Shown piece by piece: positions 63,206-64,000 of a DNA stretch of 64,000 nt. Position numbers and translations under genes: made by a program. The notes under the pieces were generated by a model, which was given only the letters and a program-made list of their open reading frames with translations, did not search any database and was not told where the DNA came from. Within the stretch, counting starts at the first letter, position 1, and every line of letters starts with the position of its first letter. The stretch comes from Paenibacillus illinoisensis NBRC 15959 (GTDB lineage: Bacteria > Bacillota > Bacilli > Paenibacillales > Paenibacillaceae). The stretch lies in NCBI RefSeq assembly GCF_004000925.1, contig NZ_BIME01000004.1, forward strand, positions 434,001 to 498,000, written 5' to 3'.

Positions 63206-63252
63206 TCTAGCTGACATAGACGGAAGTTTCAACTCAAGGGGGAACATTTGAA

Positions 63253-64000
63253 ATGACAGCATTAAATCAACAAATGATTCAGGAAGCTGCTTCTTACATT
63301 CAAAGCAAAAGCTCCATCAAGCCGGAAGTCGGTTTGATTTTGGGTTCGGGTCTTGGCATTCTGGCCGATCTGATCGAAGATGGCGTAAGTATTGCCTATC
63401 AGGATATTCCTCACTTCCCGGTCTCCACGGTAGAAGGGCATGAAGGGGAATTGCTGGTCGGCACCATTAAAGGCCGTCCGGTTGTTATGATGAAAGGCCG
63501 GTTCCATATGTACGAAGGATATGGCCCCGAGCTTACAGCGTTTCCTGTACGTGTCATGAAAGAACTGGGTGTATCTTCACTGCTCGTAACCAACGCGGCC
63601 GGCGGTGTGAACACTTCGTACGAGCCAGGCGATCTGATGCTGATCTCGGATCACTTGAATATGACAGGCAAAAATCCGTTGATCGGGCCTAATGACCCGG
63701 CTATGGGCGTGCGCTTCCCTGACCTATCTGAAGCCTACAGCCGCCGTCTGCGCGGGCTGGCGAAAGATACAGCGGCTTCGCAAGGTTTTAATGTGCGTGA
63801 AGGTGTATACGCAGGCTTGCTGGGTCCTAACTATGAGACACCTGCTGAGATCGTGATGCTGCGTACGCTGGGTGCAGACGCGGTGGGGATGTCTACGGTA
63901 TCCGAGGTTATTGTGGCACGTCATGCGGGTCTGGAAGTGCTCGGCATTTCCTGCATCAGTAACATGGCAGCCGGAATTCTTGATCAGCCGTTGTCCCATG
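63253..64000 (+). CDS. punA: Purine nucleoside phosphorylase, 5' part
   Basis: The gene runs off the right edge (249 codons seen). It is a type I trimeric purine nucleoside phosphorylase, which splits inosine and guanosine. Motifs: GLILGSGLGILAD, VEGHEGELLVGT, FHMYEGYGP, NAAGGVNTSYEPGDLMLISDHLNMTG, GPNYETPAEI, and ADAVGMSTVSEVIVARH. AAGGGGGAA precedes the ATG. xerD and punA are separated by 182 bases without drm. Confidence 0.93.
   Translation, partial: MTALNQQMIQEAASYIQSKSSIKPEVGLILGSGLGILADLIEDGVSIAYQDIPHFPVSTVEGHEGELLVGTIKGRPVVMMKGRFHMYEGYGPELTAFPVRVMKELGVSSLLVTNAAGGVNTSYEPGDLMLISDHLNMTGKNPLIGPNDPAMGVRFPDLSEAYSRRLRGLAKDTAASQGFNVREGVYAGLLGPNYETPAEIVMLRTLGADAVGMSTVSEVIVARHAGLEVLGISCISNMAAGILDQPLSH

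Overview
The window is a 64 kb stretch of chromosome from an endospore-forming Firmicute, most probably a Paenibacillus. The evidence is a complete spoIIIAA-AH operon, spo0A, spoIVB, spoIIM, splB and an mciZ-like gene, moderate GC content, frequent GTG/TTG starts behind strong AAGGAGG-type ribosome binding sites, and a gene order that follows the Bacillus yqh-efp-spoIIIA-accBC-folD-xse-ispA-dxs-argR-recN-spoIVB-spo0A-bkd-nudF-spoIIM-fur-xerD-punA backbone, with extra genes (lysC, comB-like, amaP/DUF2273, an iron locus, a block of small unknowns). Species cannot be assigned. No rRNA, tRNA, CRISPR array, transposase or prophage module was seen.

Layout. 1-1533: 3' end of a PKD-type surface or secreted protein. 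1.9-8.8 kb: zur, yidD, a T-box-controlled metG, a Zur-operated znuACB zinc importer and ccdA. 8.9-20.5 kb: splB, mntR, a GHL10 glycosidase, yqhO-yqhP-yqhQ-yqhR, aroQ, papA (yqhT), efp, lysC and a comB-like gene. 20.8-26.6 kb: the spoIIIA operon for the mother-cell/forespore channel. 26.7-34.3 kb: accB-accC, asp23/amaP/DUF2273, nusB, folD, xseAB, ispA. 34.5-42.6 kb: dxs, tlyA, an unknown membrane protein, argR, recN, spoIVB, spo0A. 42.7-46.0 kb: a Fur-controlled iron locus. 46.1-50.7 kb: accessory small genes plus tdk and a K+-channel-like protein. 50.9-56.8 kb: lpdV-bkdAA-bkdAB-bkdB-lipB for branched-chain 2-oxoacid oxidation. 56.9-64 kb: prli42-like, yqjE-type peptidase, mciZ-like, nudF, endoQ, spoIIM, fur, yqzK, xerD and the start of punA.

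How the genes work together. Three metalloregulators (Zur, MntR, Fur) lie close to metal-uptake or redox genes. Zur can be tied to znuACB by a near-consensus operator just downstream of an excellent sigma-A promoter. Fur can be tied to the iron locus by three near-consensus 19-bp Fur boxes. Sporulation control runs through Spo0A (three 0A boxes and a sigma-H-like promoter upstream), SpoIVB, the SpoIIIA complex, SpoIIM (sigma-E-like promoter) and a candidate MciZ. LipB follows the lipoylated BkdB directly, so the acyltransferase and one of its client complexes are co-located.

The most unusual feature is at 42838-44814. An AraC-type regulator reads in frame, with no stop codon, into what looks like a fully equipped siderophore-binding lipoprotein gene that has its own promoter, Fur box, ribosome binding site and lipoprotein signal peptide. 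Part of the regulator-lipoprotein linker is therefore encoded by a Fur operator. Other points of interest are structured leaders before efp and asp23, a terminator-like hairpin that buries the ribosome binding site of yqhO, altered catalytic or filter motifs in Tdk, XerD and a K+-channel-like protein, and two very small genes (prli42-like, mciZ-like).
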